This document shows positions 27,963-37,125 of a stretch of 64,000 nt of DNA, in pieces (within the stretch, counting starts at the first letter, position 1; each line of letters starts with the position of its first letter). Below the pieces are notes generated by a model. The model made no database searches. It saw only the letters and a program-made list of their open reading frames with translations, and was not told the DNA's origin. Origin of the DNA: Paracoccaceae bacterium (GTDB lineage: Bacteria; Pseudomonadota; Alphaproteobacteria; Rhodobacterales; Rhodobacteraceae); contig JAOHEK010000013.1 of the NCBI GenBank assembly GCA_028097405.1, positions 1 to 64,000 on the forward strand. Reading direction: 5' to 3'. The position numbers and the translations under genes were made by a program.

Positions 27963-28730
27963 GTGCCTTTTGAGAAAATTCAGCCCGAAAAGCTTGCCCA
28001 ATCGGTTGTGCGACAGATCGAACTTTTGATCTTGCACGGCATATTGCGCCCCGGCGAACGGTTGCCGTCCGAACGCGAGTTGTCCGACCGGCTTGGCGTT
28101 TCGCGCCCCAGCCTGCGCGAAGCGGTGGCCGAGCTTCAAGAGGCCGGGCTTTTGACTGCCAAGGCCAACTCGGGCATTTTTGTTGCTGACGTTTGGGGGT
28201 CTAGCTTTTCACCAGCTTTGGCCAAACTGTTCGCCAGCCACGATGCCGCCGTCTTTGACTACATCGATTTTCGCCGCGACATGGAAAGCTTGGCCGCAGA
28301 ACGTGCCACGCGCCTTGCATCGGACACCGACCTTGCCGTCGTGGATCAGGTTTTCCAACGCATGGAAGAAGCCCACAAAAAGCGCGATCCCAGTGACGAG
28401 GCCGCCATTGACGCCGATTTCCACCTTGCGATTATTGAGGCCAGCCACAATGTAATCATGCTGCATATGATGCGGTCGATGTATAAATTGCTGCGCGAAG
28501 GCGTGTTCTACAACCGTCAGATCATGTTCCGCCAACGCTCCACCCGCACCACGCTTTTGGAACAACACCGGACCATCAACACCGCCCTGCAAAACCGCGA
28601 CGGCAAGGCTGCGCGCAAAGCCGTTGAAACGCATATGGATTTCGTCAGAGCCTCGCTGGAAGATCATCGCACGGCAGAAAAGAACGAAGAAATCGCCCAA
28701 CAACGGTTGGAGCATGAGAAGAACCGTTAG
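27963..28730 (+). CDS. FadR-type GntR regulator, PdhR-like
   Basis: A winged-helix repressor of 255 residues. The N-terminal domain (VVRQIELLILHGILRPGERL, PSERELSDRLGVSRPSLREA) binds DNA, and the C-terminal FCD domain carries a likely metal/effector site (FHLAIIEASHN, and the later HMDFVRASLEDH). I prefer the GTG at 27963 because relatives begin PFEKIQPEKL there; an ATG 27 codons upstream is possible. No target operon is adjacent, so the effector (pyruvate or another organic acid) is only a guess. Its stop overlaps that of the convergent FMN reductase gene. Confidence 0.85.
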   Translation: MPFEKIQPEKLAQSVVRQIELLILHGILRPGERLPSERELSDRLGVSRPSLREAVAELQEAGLLTAKANSGIFVADVWGSSFSPALAKLFASHDAAVFDYIDFRRDMESLAAERATRLASDTDLAVVDQVFQRMEEAHKKRDPSDEAAIDADFHLAIIEASHNVIMLHMMRSMYKLLREGVFYNRQIMFRQRSTRTTLLEQHRTINTALQNRDGKAARKAVETHMDFVRASLEDHRTAEKNEEIAQQRLEHEKNR

Positions 28731-29263
28731 CCTCGGTTTGCTTCTGCCGCCAGTTTCTCAAGCAATGTCCGCAGCGTTTTCTGATAGGCCTCGCTTATCA
28801 ATTCCCCGGCCCCATTAAATTCCTTGTGCGCCGCTGCAACCATCACCTCGGGGCCCGTTAACAAGCGGGGCTGAAACGGGGTCATCGCAAGGCGCAAAGC
28901 GTATTGCGCCCGCGCGCCCCCCGCCCGTCCCGCCGCTGCTGACACAATTGCCACAGGTTTGTCGGCCCAAGGCTTACCTTCGACGCGGCTGACCCAATCG
29001 AATGCGTTTTTCAGACCGCCCGGGATCGATTGGTTATATTCCGGTGTCCCAATCAGAACGGCGTCGGCCGCGGTGATCTGACTAACCAAAAGTTGCGCGG
29101 CTTTCGGTAAGCCGCTCTGATCCTCGTCGTCACCGTTGTAGACCGGCATGTCGATCGAGGCCATTTCGGCTTTGCCCGTCCAAAGCCGCCCTGCCGCCTC
29201 AAGCAACATACGGTTCTGCGAGGCTTTCCGAAGCGACCCACAAATCATCAAGAGTGACGCCAT
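28727..29263 (-). CDS. NADPH-dependent FMN reductase family protein
   Basis: A flavodoxin-like oxidoreductase of about 178 residues. The FMN phosphate loop is CGSLRKASQNRML, and the family signature IGTPEYNQSIPGGLKNAFDWVSR is complete. Such proteins reduce FMN, quinones or chromate. I use the second ATG (29263), which fits the MASLLMICGSLR start of relatives. It converges on and overlaps the regulator gene by four bases. Confidence 0.88.
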   Translation of the reverse strand: MASLLMICGSLRKASQNRMLLEAAGRLWTGKAEMASIDMPVYNGDDEDQSGLPKAAQLLVSQITAADAVLIGTPEYNQSIPGGLKNAFDWVSRVEGKPWADKPVAIVSAAAGRAGGARAQYALRLAMTPFQPRLLTGPEVMVAAAHKEFNGAGELISEAYQKTLRTLLEKLAAEANRG

Positions 29264-29420
29264 TTGATGCAATCCGATCCAATTATTCCAATCCCCCTAT
29301 TAACCGCCTCAGAAAGCCCGTGACAAGTCTGCGACAATTGTCGCAGGGAAGCTCTCGGCCATTGCATTCCAATGGTAAGACGTTAGAAGTCGCAAGGTAA
29401 CAAAAAGTCTTGGAGTAGTC

Positions 29421-30470
29421 ATGTCACGCAATATTCTTATCCTTGGAGCATCCTACGGTTCTCTTCTTGGCACCAAGCTTTTGATGGCTGGGCACAACGT
29501 GACGCTGGTTTGCCGCCAGAAAACCGCTGATTTGATTAATCGCGACGGTACGGAAGTGCGGATCAAACTCCGCGACGAAACGGAACATCGCTCGATATTG
29601 TCAGCCGATCTGCCCGGAACGGTGGATGCCTGTCCGCCCGAGGCCGTCGATCTGTCGCGCTACGACATGGTCGCCCTTGCCATGCAGGAACCGCAATACG
29701 CCAACCACACGATCCATACCTTGATGATCAAGATCGCCGCGGCTGGATTGCCCTGCCTGTCGATCATGAACATGCCACCCCTACCGTACCTGAAACGCAT
29801 TCCCGCGCTGAAGGATATGTCGCTTGAGATGGCCTATACCAACGCACATGTCTGGGATCGTTTCGATCCGGGCGTCATCAGTCTTTGTTCGCCCGATCCG
29901 CAGGCGTTCCGCCCGCCGGAAGAAGCCCCGAATGTACTGCATGTCGGGCTGCCGACAAACTTTAAGGCCGCAATCTTCGCCGATGATGCTCACAATGCCA
30001 TTCTGCGCGAGTTGGAAGCCGATATCGCCGCCGTCACACTTGATGGCAAAGACGTCCCGGTGAAACTGCGTGTCTATGACTCGCTATTCGTGCCCATGGC
30101 CAAGTGGTCGATGCTGCTGACCGGTAATTACCGCTGTATCACGCCGGGTGATCCTCAACCAATCCGCGATGCAGTTCACGGCGACCTCGAACAGTCCCGC
30201 GCGATCTATGCCCATGTGGACGCCATCGCCCTACGTCTTGGGGCCGACCCTGCCGATCAGGTTCCGTTCGAGAAATACGCACGTGCTGCCGAAAGCCTTT
30301 TAAAGCCGTCATCCGCGGCCCGCGCTGTCGCCGCAGGCGCGCCTTTCATCGAACGCGTGGATCTGCTGGTCAAACTGATCAGCCACGAATTGGACATGGC
30401 CCACAAGGAAATCGACCAAACCGTTGCAGTGGTCGACGGCAAATTGGCGGGTTCCATCGTACCGGGATAG
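29421..30470 (+). CDS. Ketopantoate reductase-like protein
   Basis: A 349-residue protein with an N-terminal Rossmann fold (ILILGASYGSLLGTKLLMAGHNVTLVCR), as in PanE/ApbA reductases. The glycine pattern GASYGSLLG differs from the usual GxGxxG, and the length exceeds normal PanE by about 50 residues. The C-terminal half does not show the standard PanE lysine motif to my eye. It may be a specialised dehydrogenase rather than the pantothenate enzyme. GGAG lies upstream of the ATG. It stands alone. Confidence 0.7.
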   Translation: MSRNILILGASYGSLLGTKLLMAGHNVTLVCRQKTADLINRDGTEVRIKLRDETEHRSILSADLPGTVDACPPEAVDLSRYDMVALAMQEPQYANHTIHTLMIKIAAAGLPCLSIMNMPPLPYLKRIPALKDMSLEMAYTNAHVWDRFDPGVISLCSPDPQAFRPPEEAPNVLHVGLPTNFKAAIFADDAHNAILRELEADIAAVTLDGKDVPVKLRVYDSLFVPMAKWSMLLTGNYRCITPGDPQPIRDAVHGDLEQSRAIYAHVDAIALRLGADPADQVPFEKYARAAESLLKPSSAARAVAAGAPFIERVDLLVKLISHELDMAHKEIDQTVAVVDGKLAGSIVPG

Positions 30471-30584
30471 GCGTACCCGTAATCGGTGAAACGATTTCTG
30501 CTTTAGAAAACCCGCCTTGTACGCGCTGCAGTGTTTTTTGGAAAACGATTGTTCAGCAACGCAAACAGCTGTTATGGGCGCTGT

Positions 30585-30938
30585 ATGTCAGAACCACTCG
30601 ATAAAAGCACAGAGCTGGCGGAAGATCGTACCCTCCTAGCCAATGAACGCACATTCTGCTCTTGGATGGGAACGGGCTTGGCTTGTGTCGGTGTTGCAAT
30701 TGGACTTCAGGCGGTTTTTGGTGCAATCGACCCCACTTGGCTGGCCAAGCTGGTGGCATCAATATTTCTTGTTACAGCGTTGGTCATTTATTGGCTGGCA
30801 GTGCGCCAAGCCAGTAAAACATATTCCAGACTCAGAAATACAGATGTGGAGGTTCAAGGGGCCAACATGTTTAAGATAACTGCGTTTTTGATGTCTGTAG
30901 GAACTTTCGGCGTTGGTACTATTCTCTGGCTACTCTGA
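30585..30938 (+). CDS. DUF202 family membrane protein
   Basis: A 117-residue protein from the ATG giving MSEPLDKSTELAEDR, with the family motif RTLLANERTFCSWMGTGL followed by three membrane helices. DUF202 (YidH-like) proteins have no firm function. Upstream codons to 30531 are open but do not resemble the family. The ribosome site is weak. It ends in the hydrophobic TILWLL. Confidence 0.78.
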   Translation: MSEPLDKSTELAEDRTLLANERTFCSWMGTGLACVGVAIGLQAVFGAIDPTWLAKLVASIFLVTALVIYWLAVRQASKTYSRLRNTDVEVQGANMFKITAFLMSVGTFGVGTILWLL

Positions 30939-31117
30939 TTGCAGGATGCAGCTCGAACAGTCGTTCGTTGCTTCCTCCATTTAGATTTCAATAAAGGTCC
31001 GGTAAGCGGGACAAAAGGTGAATTCGCTGCACTTGCGTCAATGGCCGCTTTCGGAACACAGCGCCACGCAAAAGACAACCGGCAAGATGCATGAGAAGAC
31101 AGTTCGGCTTGATGCGC

Positions 31118-31151
31118 AAAAAAAGGGGCATCGGAATAAATCGACGCCCCT
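31118..31151 (-). terminator. Terminator of the VPLPA-CTERM gene
   Basis: On the minus strand AGGGGCGTCG pairs with CGATGCCCCT (10 bp, one G-U) over an 8-base loop and runs into TTTTTTT. It lies about 45 bases past the gene's stop and is one of the clearest terminators in the window. Confidence 0.85.
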
Positions 31152-31196
31152 CATTTAATTTCACGGTCAGTATATCACCCGGTAGAATGCTGGGTT

Positions 31197-31868
31197 TCAA
31201 TGTGGTTTGAGCGGTATAGGGTTACGCGGCGCGTTTCTTACGGCGCTTGAGCGCGGCGACGCCACCAAGGCAGACAGAAGAAGAAGACCGCCAGCGGGTA
31301 GCGGAACCGGCGTTACGTCGTTCACTGTACCTGTCGTAACGTTGTCCACGCCAGAAAAGACATTTTCGAGCGAGTCGCTACTAAACGCGATTGACGAAAT
31401 CCCGGATGCCTCGGTTATACCGAAAAAAGCGCTCGACGTGCTTCCAAGATTAAAGACTGACGAGTTGGTGTCGTTCACTGTTACCGTAACGTCACCGTCG
31501 ATGCTGTTGTTAGAAAAAATCGTGAGGCCAAACGCCGTAATAGGTGCCGCGCCAAAGCCGTCAAAGCGGAGGGTGTTGTCGGGAGTAAAGGATTTGAAGA
31601 AAAACCCAAGATATCTTGATCCGTCGGGATTGGACGCCGTGATAGGGTTAAAAATAGAGTTTACACCAGGATCACCCCCGGTCTCCGTCACTGTGAATGT
31701 GGGAAATACGGCTGACGGGGTATTAAATGTCGAGTTAACCTCGAATGTCTCGGTTGTCCCGGTCACACCTGCCAAAAAGTCGGCCTCGGAGCTAAAAGTG
31801 GCGGCCTGCGCGGAACTGGCGGCCAAAGCTGTAGCTGCCGCAGCAGCAAAAAGTGAAATTGATCGCAT
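31197..31868 (-). CDS. VPLPA-CTERM protein with frameshifted tail
   Basis: An exported protein of about 223 residues from the ATG at 31868 (GGAG six bases upstream). It has a signal peptide (MRSISLFAAAAATALAASSAQA), a Ser/Thr/Asn-rich beta-type body, and a C-terminal sorting signal beginning VPLPAGGLLLLSAL. VPLPA-CTERM tails are recognised by an exosortase. The expected Gly then Arg/Lys-rich end is missing in frame; restoring one G near 31265 gives GGVAALKRRKKRAA and a stop at 31222. As read, the tail ends in an unrelated 20-residue extension. See findings. Confidence 0.8.
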   Translation of the reverse strand: MRSISLFAAAAATALAASSAQAATFSSEADFLAGVTGTTETFEVNSTFNTPSAVFPTFTVTETGGDPGVNSIFNPITASNPDGSRYLGFFFKSFTPDNTLRFDGFGAAPITAFGLTIFSNNSIDGDVTVTVNDTNSSVFNLGSTSSAFFGITEASGISSIAFSSDSLENVFSGVDNVTTGTVNDVTPVPLPAGGLLLLSALVASPRSSAVRNAPRNPIPLKPH

Positions 31869-32438
31869 AAGGATCTCCAATAATCGTTAAAACTATGGCC
31901 GCTTCCTCGGCCGGAGGATTACCTGAGCAGATTCAAGAGTTAAAAGCAAGGCCTGTTCCTACTGAGTTCCTATCGAGGCCGCGACGCAAATCGCTGTCGA
32001 TCGCTAGGAGACTAGCGGCAGATGACTGAAGCAGACATTCGCTGCGGCAAAAAATCTACACTTTGGGCTCACAGCAGACATTAGTGTCGTTAAATCCTTA
32101 CCGCAGGGTTTCGCCTCGATCCGCAACTGATCCGTTTTGACCCACCTCACCCATCTCAATTCTTAACAAATGCACCGCGTACAGAGCCTTTACACATGGT
32201 TCATCATTCTTATCGGGGCGCCGCTTTCGGACCCTTAGACGTGCCAAGCACCGATACAATACCGACGAGATACCGACACAATACCGACGTCATACCGAAA
32301 CGCCGGAAACCCTCGATTTCTCAAGTTTTTAGGCGTTAACATCTTTCGAAATGCGCATCGTCCCAAAAGCAACGCTCGCAGCATTCATCAAATAACTCGC
32401 CCCCGGATCGAACGCGCCGAAAGCCCGCCGCGATATCC
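31869..32438. other. Intergenic region between VPLPA gene and pheA
   Basis: About 570 bases without a gene. It should contain the VPLPA-gene promoter on the minus strand and carries the five-unit ATACCGAC array at 32248-32302, roughly 140 bases past the pheA stop. I see no convincing coding frame. The rest of the stretch shows no repeat or hairpin that I could support. Confidence 0.5.
32248..32302. repeat. ATACCGAC 11-bp tandem array, copy 2
   Basis: Five contiguous 11-base units: GCACCGATACA, ATACCGACGAG, ATACCGACACA, ATACCGACGTC and ATACCGAAACG. Positions 3-8 are most conserved and the last three bases vary. The first and last units are the most divergent, as is common in arrays. A three-unit relative lies at 10722-10754. 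Confidence 0.85.
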
Positions 32439-33266
32439 CTAACGTTTTTGATCCGCCGGATACGTGCCAAGGATATGAAGCAGGTCGGTGAAATACCCCA
32501 GCTCTTCCATCGCCAGTTGCACGGATCGGTCGTCGGGATGGCCTTCGATATCGGCGTAAAACTGGGTCGCCGTGAACGAGCCATCGACCATATAGCTTTC
32601 CAGTTTGGTCATGTTGACGCCGTTCGTGGCGAAACCGCCCATGGCCTTATAAAGCGCCGCCGGAATGTTGCGGACCCGGAAAACGAAAGACGTCATCATC
32701 ATTTCGCCGCGCCGCGAGGTATCTGCGTCGCGCGACATCACCAGAAATCGCGTGGTGTTGTGATCGTTGTCTTCGATGTTCTTGGCCAGCACTTCAAGTC
32801 CATAGACTTGACCCGCCAGTTCAGACGCCAAAGCGGCTTGGGCTTTGTCGCCAGCTTCCGCCACATCGCGGGCTGCGCGTGCGTTGTCGGGGCTGATCCG
32901 TCCGTTAATGCCGTGTTGGCGCAAAAACGTCCCGCATTGGGGTAAAAGCACCATGTGGCTGTGGGCGTCTTTGATATCTGTCAGCGCAGCACCCGGCACG
33001 GCTAGCAGGTTGATATGCACCCGCACAAAGGCTTCCGCGACAATGTGCAGCCCGCTTTCGGGTAAAAGTCGGTGAATATCCGCCACGCGCCCATAGGTTG
33101 TGTTCTCAACAGGCAACATCGCCAGATCGGCCGCTTTGGTCTGAACCGCTTCGATAGCGTCTTCAAAGGCGGCGCAGGGCATGGCCTCCATGTCCGGAAA
33201 CATCTCGAAACACGCCTGATGAGAGTAGGCGCCAAGCTCTCCTTGGAATGCGATGAGACCATTCAT
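32439..33266 (-). CDS. pheA: Prephenate dehydratase
   Basis: This enzyme turns prephenate into phenylpyruvate in phenylalanine synthesis. The 275-residue monofunctional protein has the catalytic NTTRFLVMSRD motif and a C-terminal ACT domain with the ligand loop ATNGVNMTKLESYMVDGSF, where the usual ESRP is ESYM. There is no chorismate mutase domain. GGAG precedes the ATG. It diverges from the cytochrome c gene by 120 bases. Confidence 0.93.
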   Translation of the reverse strand: MNGLIAFQGELGAYSHQACFEMFPDMEAMPCAAFEDAIEAVQTKAADLAMLPVENTTYGRVADIHRLLPESGLHIVAEAFVRVHINLLAVPGAALTDIKDAHSHMVLLPQCGTFLRQHGINGRISPDNARAARDVAEAGDKAQAALASELAGQVYGLEVLAKNIEDNDHNTTRFLVMSRDADTSRRGEMMMTSFVFRVRNIPAALYKAMGGFATNGVNMTKLESYMVDGSFTATQFYADIEGHPDDRSVQLAMEELGYFTDLLHILGTYPADQKR

Positions 33267-33386
33267 GTTTTAAAGGCTCCGTTAAGGGTTCATTAACAAG
33301 GGCGATTGGTCGCGGGTGTTACCTCTTGAAAGGACACAAGGGAAGCGGATACATAGCGCGCAACGCCGGATAAGACGGGACGCGAT

Positions 33387-33905
33387 ATGTTCGACACAAT
33401 GACTATGACGAAGGTACTAGGTGGCTTCTGCGGCACCTTTTTGGTCTTCATGCTTGGTAAATTTGGTGCCGAGTTCATTTACCACGAAGCCGAACACAAG
33501 GGCGATGATCATCATCAGGCTTATGTGATCGACACCGGTGAAGGTGATGAACCGCTAGAAGAAGTGGCCGAAGTGCCCTTTGCCGAGGTTTTTGCGGCGG
33601 CTGACACGGCAGAAGGTTCAAAGCTTTTCCGCCAGTGCAGCGCCTGCCACAGCCTTGAAGACGGCAAAAACGGCGCCGGACCATCGCTTTATAACGTTGT
33701 AAACCGCGCCGTAGATTCGGTTGGTGGATATAGCTATTCGGGCAATCTGATTGCGGTCGCCGAAGCATGGACACCGGAAAACCTAAACGGATTTCTTGAA
33801 AACCCCAAGGCTTATGCACCAGGCACAAAGATGTCTTACAAAGGTATGCCCGACGTTGAAGACCGCGCAAACCTGATCGCATGGCTGGAAGCTAACAACT
33901 CGTAA
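33387..33905 (+). CDS. Membrane-anchored cytochrome c (CycM-like)
   Basis: A 172-residue class I cytochrome c with an uncleaved N-terminal anchor (about residues 8-28), an acidic linker, haem attachment CSACH in RQCSACHSLEDGKNGAGPSL, and the sixth ligand Met in GTKMSYKGMPD. Such proteins (cytochrome c552/CycM of Paracoccus and Bradyrhizobium) carry electrons from the bc1 complex to the aa3 oxidase. A strong terminator follows. The symbol is left out because only the type, not the orthologue, is certain. Confidence 0.9.
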   Translation: MFDTMTMTKVLGGFCGTFLVFMLGKFGAEFIYHEAEHKGDDHHQAYVIDTGEGDEPLEEVAEVPFAEVFAAADTAEGSKLFRQCSACHSLEDGKNGAGPSLYNVVNRAVDSVGGYSYSGNLIAVAEAWTPENLNGFLENPKAYAPGTKMSYKGMPDVEDRANLIAWLEANNS

Positions 33906-33964
33906 TGCGAGACGCGCCGAGCTTTCGTGTTCGGACAGAAAAAAGCTGCCAAGCGCAGTCAAGC

Positions 33965-33997
33965 AAGGCCGAGCGCAAACAGCGCCCGGCCTTTTTT
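33965..33997 (+). terminator. Terminator of the cytochrome c gene
   Basis: AAGGCCGAGCGC and GCGCCCGGCCTT pair (one mismatch) over a 5-base loop and lead into TTTTTT, 60 bases past the stop. Confidence 0.85.
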
Positions 33998-34136
33998 GTT
34001 GTCAATTCGCGGCGGACACCGAAACAAAGTTCAACAAGAGTTCAAAAGATCTTGTTTGCTTCATCGACAAATCAGTCTTTACGTACAAAGCTAAGACCGC
34101 AGCACGATAGTCTGCATCCAGAACGGAGAAGCCGAT

Positions 34137-36029
34137 ATGTCACCTACCATCACCCGAACCGCCACTTGGCCGGATTTACGCCTGATGACGTTCGGATTTG
34201 CCTGTATCGGCACCCTTTTGGCCAACGCACCAGCCTTTGGCGAAAGCCATGAGACCATCATCGTCAGCCATGGCTACAACGAATATGAGGCGCTAAAGTA
34301 CTCTCCTGCTGACGCCCATCTGGATTACGTGAACCCCGATGCGCCGACGGGCGGCGATTTCAGTCTTGCCACGATAGGTACATTCGACAGTATGAACCCC
34401 TATTCCACTGGCGTCGGAACGCCCGGAGCGCTGTCTTCAGTGATGTATCAAGACATGATGATTCCAAGCCTAGATGAGGTTGGGTCCACCTACTGTTTGC
34501 TTTGCGAAACATTAGAGTACCCCGAAAGTCAGGATTGGGTGATTTTCAACCTGCGTGAGGATGTCGTGTTTTCCGACGGCACGCCGATGACGGCAGCTGA
34601 CATTCTGTTTTCTTTTGAACTGCTGAAAGAACAGGGGACGCCGTCCTATGCGACCTTTGTGGAACAAACGATCGCCTCGGCTGAACTTCTGGACGACTAT
34701 CGGCTGAAGTTCACCTTCGTCGACGGCATTCCGCGCAGAAGTCTGATTGCTGTGGTCGGCGGCCTGCCCGCCTTCCCAAAACACTGGTACGAAGAAACAG
34801 GCGCGCGTTTGGACAAAAGCCGCTTGGAAATCGGCCCCGGCACGGGGGAATACATGTTGGATAGCGTCGATGTGGGCCGTCAGGTGGTCTACAAGCGCAA
34901 CCCCGACTATTGGGGCAAAGATCACTACCTGCAAAAAGGCGTCGGCAATTACGACACCATGCGCATCGAGTATTTCGGCGATAGTTCTGCGGCGTTCGAA
35001 GCATTCAAGGCGGGCACTGTGACGTTCCGGCGCGAAAACTCATCGATCAACTGGGCAACGCTTTATGATTTCCCGGCGCTGGACAATGAATGGGTGGTCA
35101 AAACCACGCTTCCAAGCGGGGCGCTGCCGTCAGCGCGCGGGTTTATCTTCAACATGAAGAACGAAAAGCTGCAAAACCGCAGCCTGCGCCGCGCCATCGG
35201 CATGATGTTCAACTTCACGTGGACGAACGAGAATCTGCAGTACGGGCTTTTCACGCAACGCGAAGCTTTCTGGGAAAACGAACGTTTGAAAGCCGTGGGC
35301 GTTCCCGAAGGGCGCGAACTTGAGCTGTTGGAACCCTTCCGCGATCAACTGCCGGCTGAGATCTTCACCGAAGAAGCAGCACTGCCCCATGAAAGTGGTC
35401 AACGCCCGCTGGATCGTCGGAACCTGCGCACCGCACTCGCCCTGATGGCCGAAGCGGGTTATACGCCCGGCACAGATGGCAAGCTTCGCGATGCGAACGG
35501 CGCGCTTTTGGAAATCGAGTTTATCGAAGACAGCCAAGCGATGGACCGCATCGTTTTGCCCTATATCGAAAATCTGAAAACGCTTGGCGTGTCGATCACT
35601 TATAACCGGATCGACCCGGCGCAATATCAGAATCGCACCCAGACCAAGAATTTCGAGATGCGCGATGCAGCTTATTCGGTTGGGCTGGTCGAAGGATCGG
35701 GACTAAGCCAGCGGTTTGGCTGCGAAGACCGCGATGATGTCTTTAACGACGCAGGCTATTGCAACCCCGTCGTGGATGCATTGGCCGAAGACTTGCTGAA
35801 CGTTGAAACCTACGTCGAGCTTGCCGCCCATGTGCGCGCTATCGACCGTATCATGCGTTATGACTATTTTATGATCCCCGTTTGGACGCTGTCGGATCAT
35901 TGGGTCGCCTATTACGACTTTTACGAGCACCCCGATAATCTTCCCCCCTTCAGCCTTGGTCATCTAGACCTGTGGTGGATCAATCAAGACAAGCTGGCAG
36001 ACCTAAAATCTGCTGGCGCGTTGAGGTAA
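34137..36029 (+). CDS. yejA: Peptide ABC transporter substrate-binding protein
   Basis: A periplasmic family 5 solute-binding protein of 630 residues. It starts with a signal peptide ending near [10 protein letters not shown]; the body opens with [29 protein letters not shown], typical of YejA-type proteins that bind oligopeptides and, in E. coli, microcin C. It heads the yejA-yejB-yejE-yejF operon; all four genes are codirectional. GGAG lies before the ATG. The natural ligand in this organism is not known. Confidence 0.92.
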   Translation: MSPTITRTATWPDLRLMTFGFACIGTLLANAPAFGESHETIIVSHGYNEYEALKYSPADAHLDYVNPDAPTGGDFSLATIGTFDSMNPYSTGVGTPGALSSVMYQDMMIPSLDEVGSTYCLLCETLEYPESQDWVIFNLREDVVFSDGTPMTAADILFSFELLKEQGTPSYATFVEQTIASAELLDDYRLKFTFVDGIPRRSLIAVVGGLPAFPKHWYEETGARLDKSRLEIGPGTGEYMLDSVDVGRQVVYKRNPDYWGKDHYLQKGVGNYDTMRIEYFGDSSAAFEAFKAGTVTFRRENSSINWATLYDFPALDNEWVVKTTLPSGALPSARGFIFNMKNEKLQNRSLRRAIGMMFNFTWTNENLQYGLFTQREAFWENERLKAVGVPEGRELELLEPFRDQLPAEIFTEEAALPHESGQRPLDRRNLRTALALMAEAGYTPGTDGKLRDANGALLEIEFIEDSQAMDRIVLPYIENLKTLGVSITYNRIDPAQYQNRTQTKNFEMRDAAYSVGLVEGSGLSQRFGCEDRDDVFNDAGYCNPVVDALAEDLLNVETYVELAAHVRAIDRIMRYDYFMIPVWTLSDHWVAYYDFYEHPDNLPPFSLGHLDLWWINQDKLADLKSAGALR

Positions 36030-36036
36030 TCCGCGC

Positions 36037-37122
36037 ATGGGGGCCTATATATTCCGGCGGTTGTTGCTCATCATTCCGACACTGTTCGGGATTATGCTGA
36101 TCAACTTTGTCCTGACGCAATTTGTCCCTGGCGGTCCAATCGAACAAATTCTGGCGCGTCTTGATGGCGGTGGCGATGTGTTTGAAACCATCTCGGGCGG
36201 TGGCGGCGATGTCGATCTGGATTCCGGCGCGGGTGACAGCAACTATGTCGGTGCGCGCGGGCTTCCAAAGGAATTTATCGAGGACCTTGAACGCCAATTC
36301 GGCTTTGATCGGCCCGCATACGTGCGGTTCTTTGACATGATATGGAATTACATGCGCTTTGATTTTGGCGAAAGCTATTTTCGAAGCGTCAGTGTCGTCG
36401 ATCTGGTGCTTGAGAAGATGCCAGTCAGTATCACCTTGGGGCTGTGGTCAACGCTGATTGCCTATCTGGTGTCCATTCCCTTGGGCATTCGCAAAGCCGT
36501 TCGCGACGGCTCAAGCTTTGATACGTGGACCAGCGGTCTGATCATTATGGCCTATGCGATCCCGGGTTTTTTGTTCGCGATCTTGTTGCTGGTCCTGTTT
36601 GCAGGCGGCACCTACTGGCAGATTTTCCCGCTTCGGGGTCTGACGTCGGAGAACTTTGACGATCTTACTACAGCCGGGAAAGTGCTTGATTATCTGTGGC
36701 ATATCATTCTGCCCGTCACTGCGTCGGCAATTGGTGGCTTTGCGACGCTGACACTATTGACCAAGAACTCGTTTCTGGACGAAATCAAAAAGCAATACGT
36801 CATCACCGCGAAAGCCAAAGGCCTGTCAGAAAGCAAGGTGCTTTATGGGCATGTCTTTCGCAACGCTATGCTGATCGTGATAGCGGGTTTCCCCGCCCTG
36901 TTCATTAGCATCTTCTTTGGCGGATCGATCATCATCGAGACGATCTTTTCGCTGGATGGTCTGGGACGGCTTGGCTTTGAAGCGACCGTTGCACGAGATT
37001 ATCCGGTGATCTTTGGCACACTTTTCGCCTTTGGCCTGTTGGGCCTTGTGGTCGGGATCCTGTCCGACCTGATGTACGTTTTCGTCGATCCGCGCATCGA
37101 TTTCGAAAAGCGGGAGGCCTGA
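36037..37122 (+). CDS. yejB: Peptide ABC transporter permease YejB
   Basis: An inner-membrane permease of 361 residues with about six helices. It has the long periplasmic insert after the first helix that is rich in Gly/Asp ([17 protein letters not shown]), a YejB feature, and the ABC-coupling EAA-like loop around [23 protein letters not shown]. It begins seven bases after yejA. It pairs with yejE to form the channel. Confidence 0.93.
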   Translation: MGAYIFRRLLLIIPTLFGIMLINFVLTQFVPGGPIEQILARLDGGGDVFETISGGGGDVDLDSGAGDSNYVGARGLPKEFIEDLERQFGFDRPAYVRFFDMIWNYMRFDFGESYFRSVSVVDLVLEKMPVSITLGLWSTLIAYLVSIPLGIRKAVRDGSSFDTWTSGLIIMAYAIPGFLFAILLLVLFAGGTYWQIFPLRGLTSENFDDLTTAGKVLDYLWHIILPVTASAIGGFATLTLLTKNSFLDEIKKQYVITAKAKGLSESKVLYGHVFRNAMLIVIAGFPALFISIFFGGSIIIETIFSLDGLGRLGFEATVARDYPVIFGTLFAFGLLGLVVGILSDLMYVFVDPRIDFEKREA

Positions 37123-37125
37123 TCC

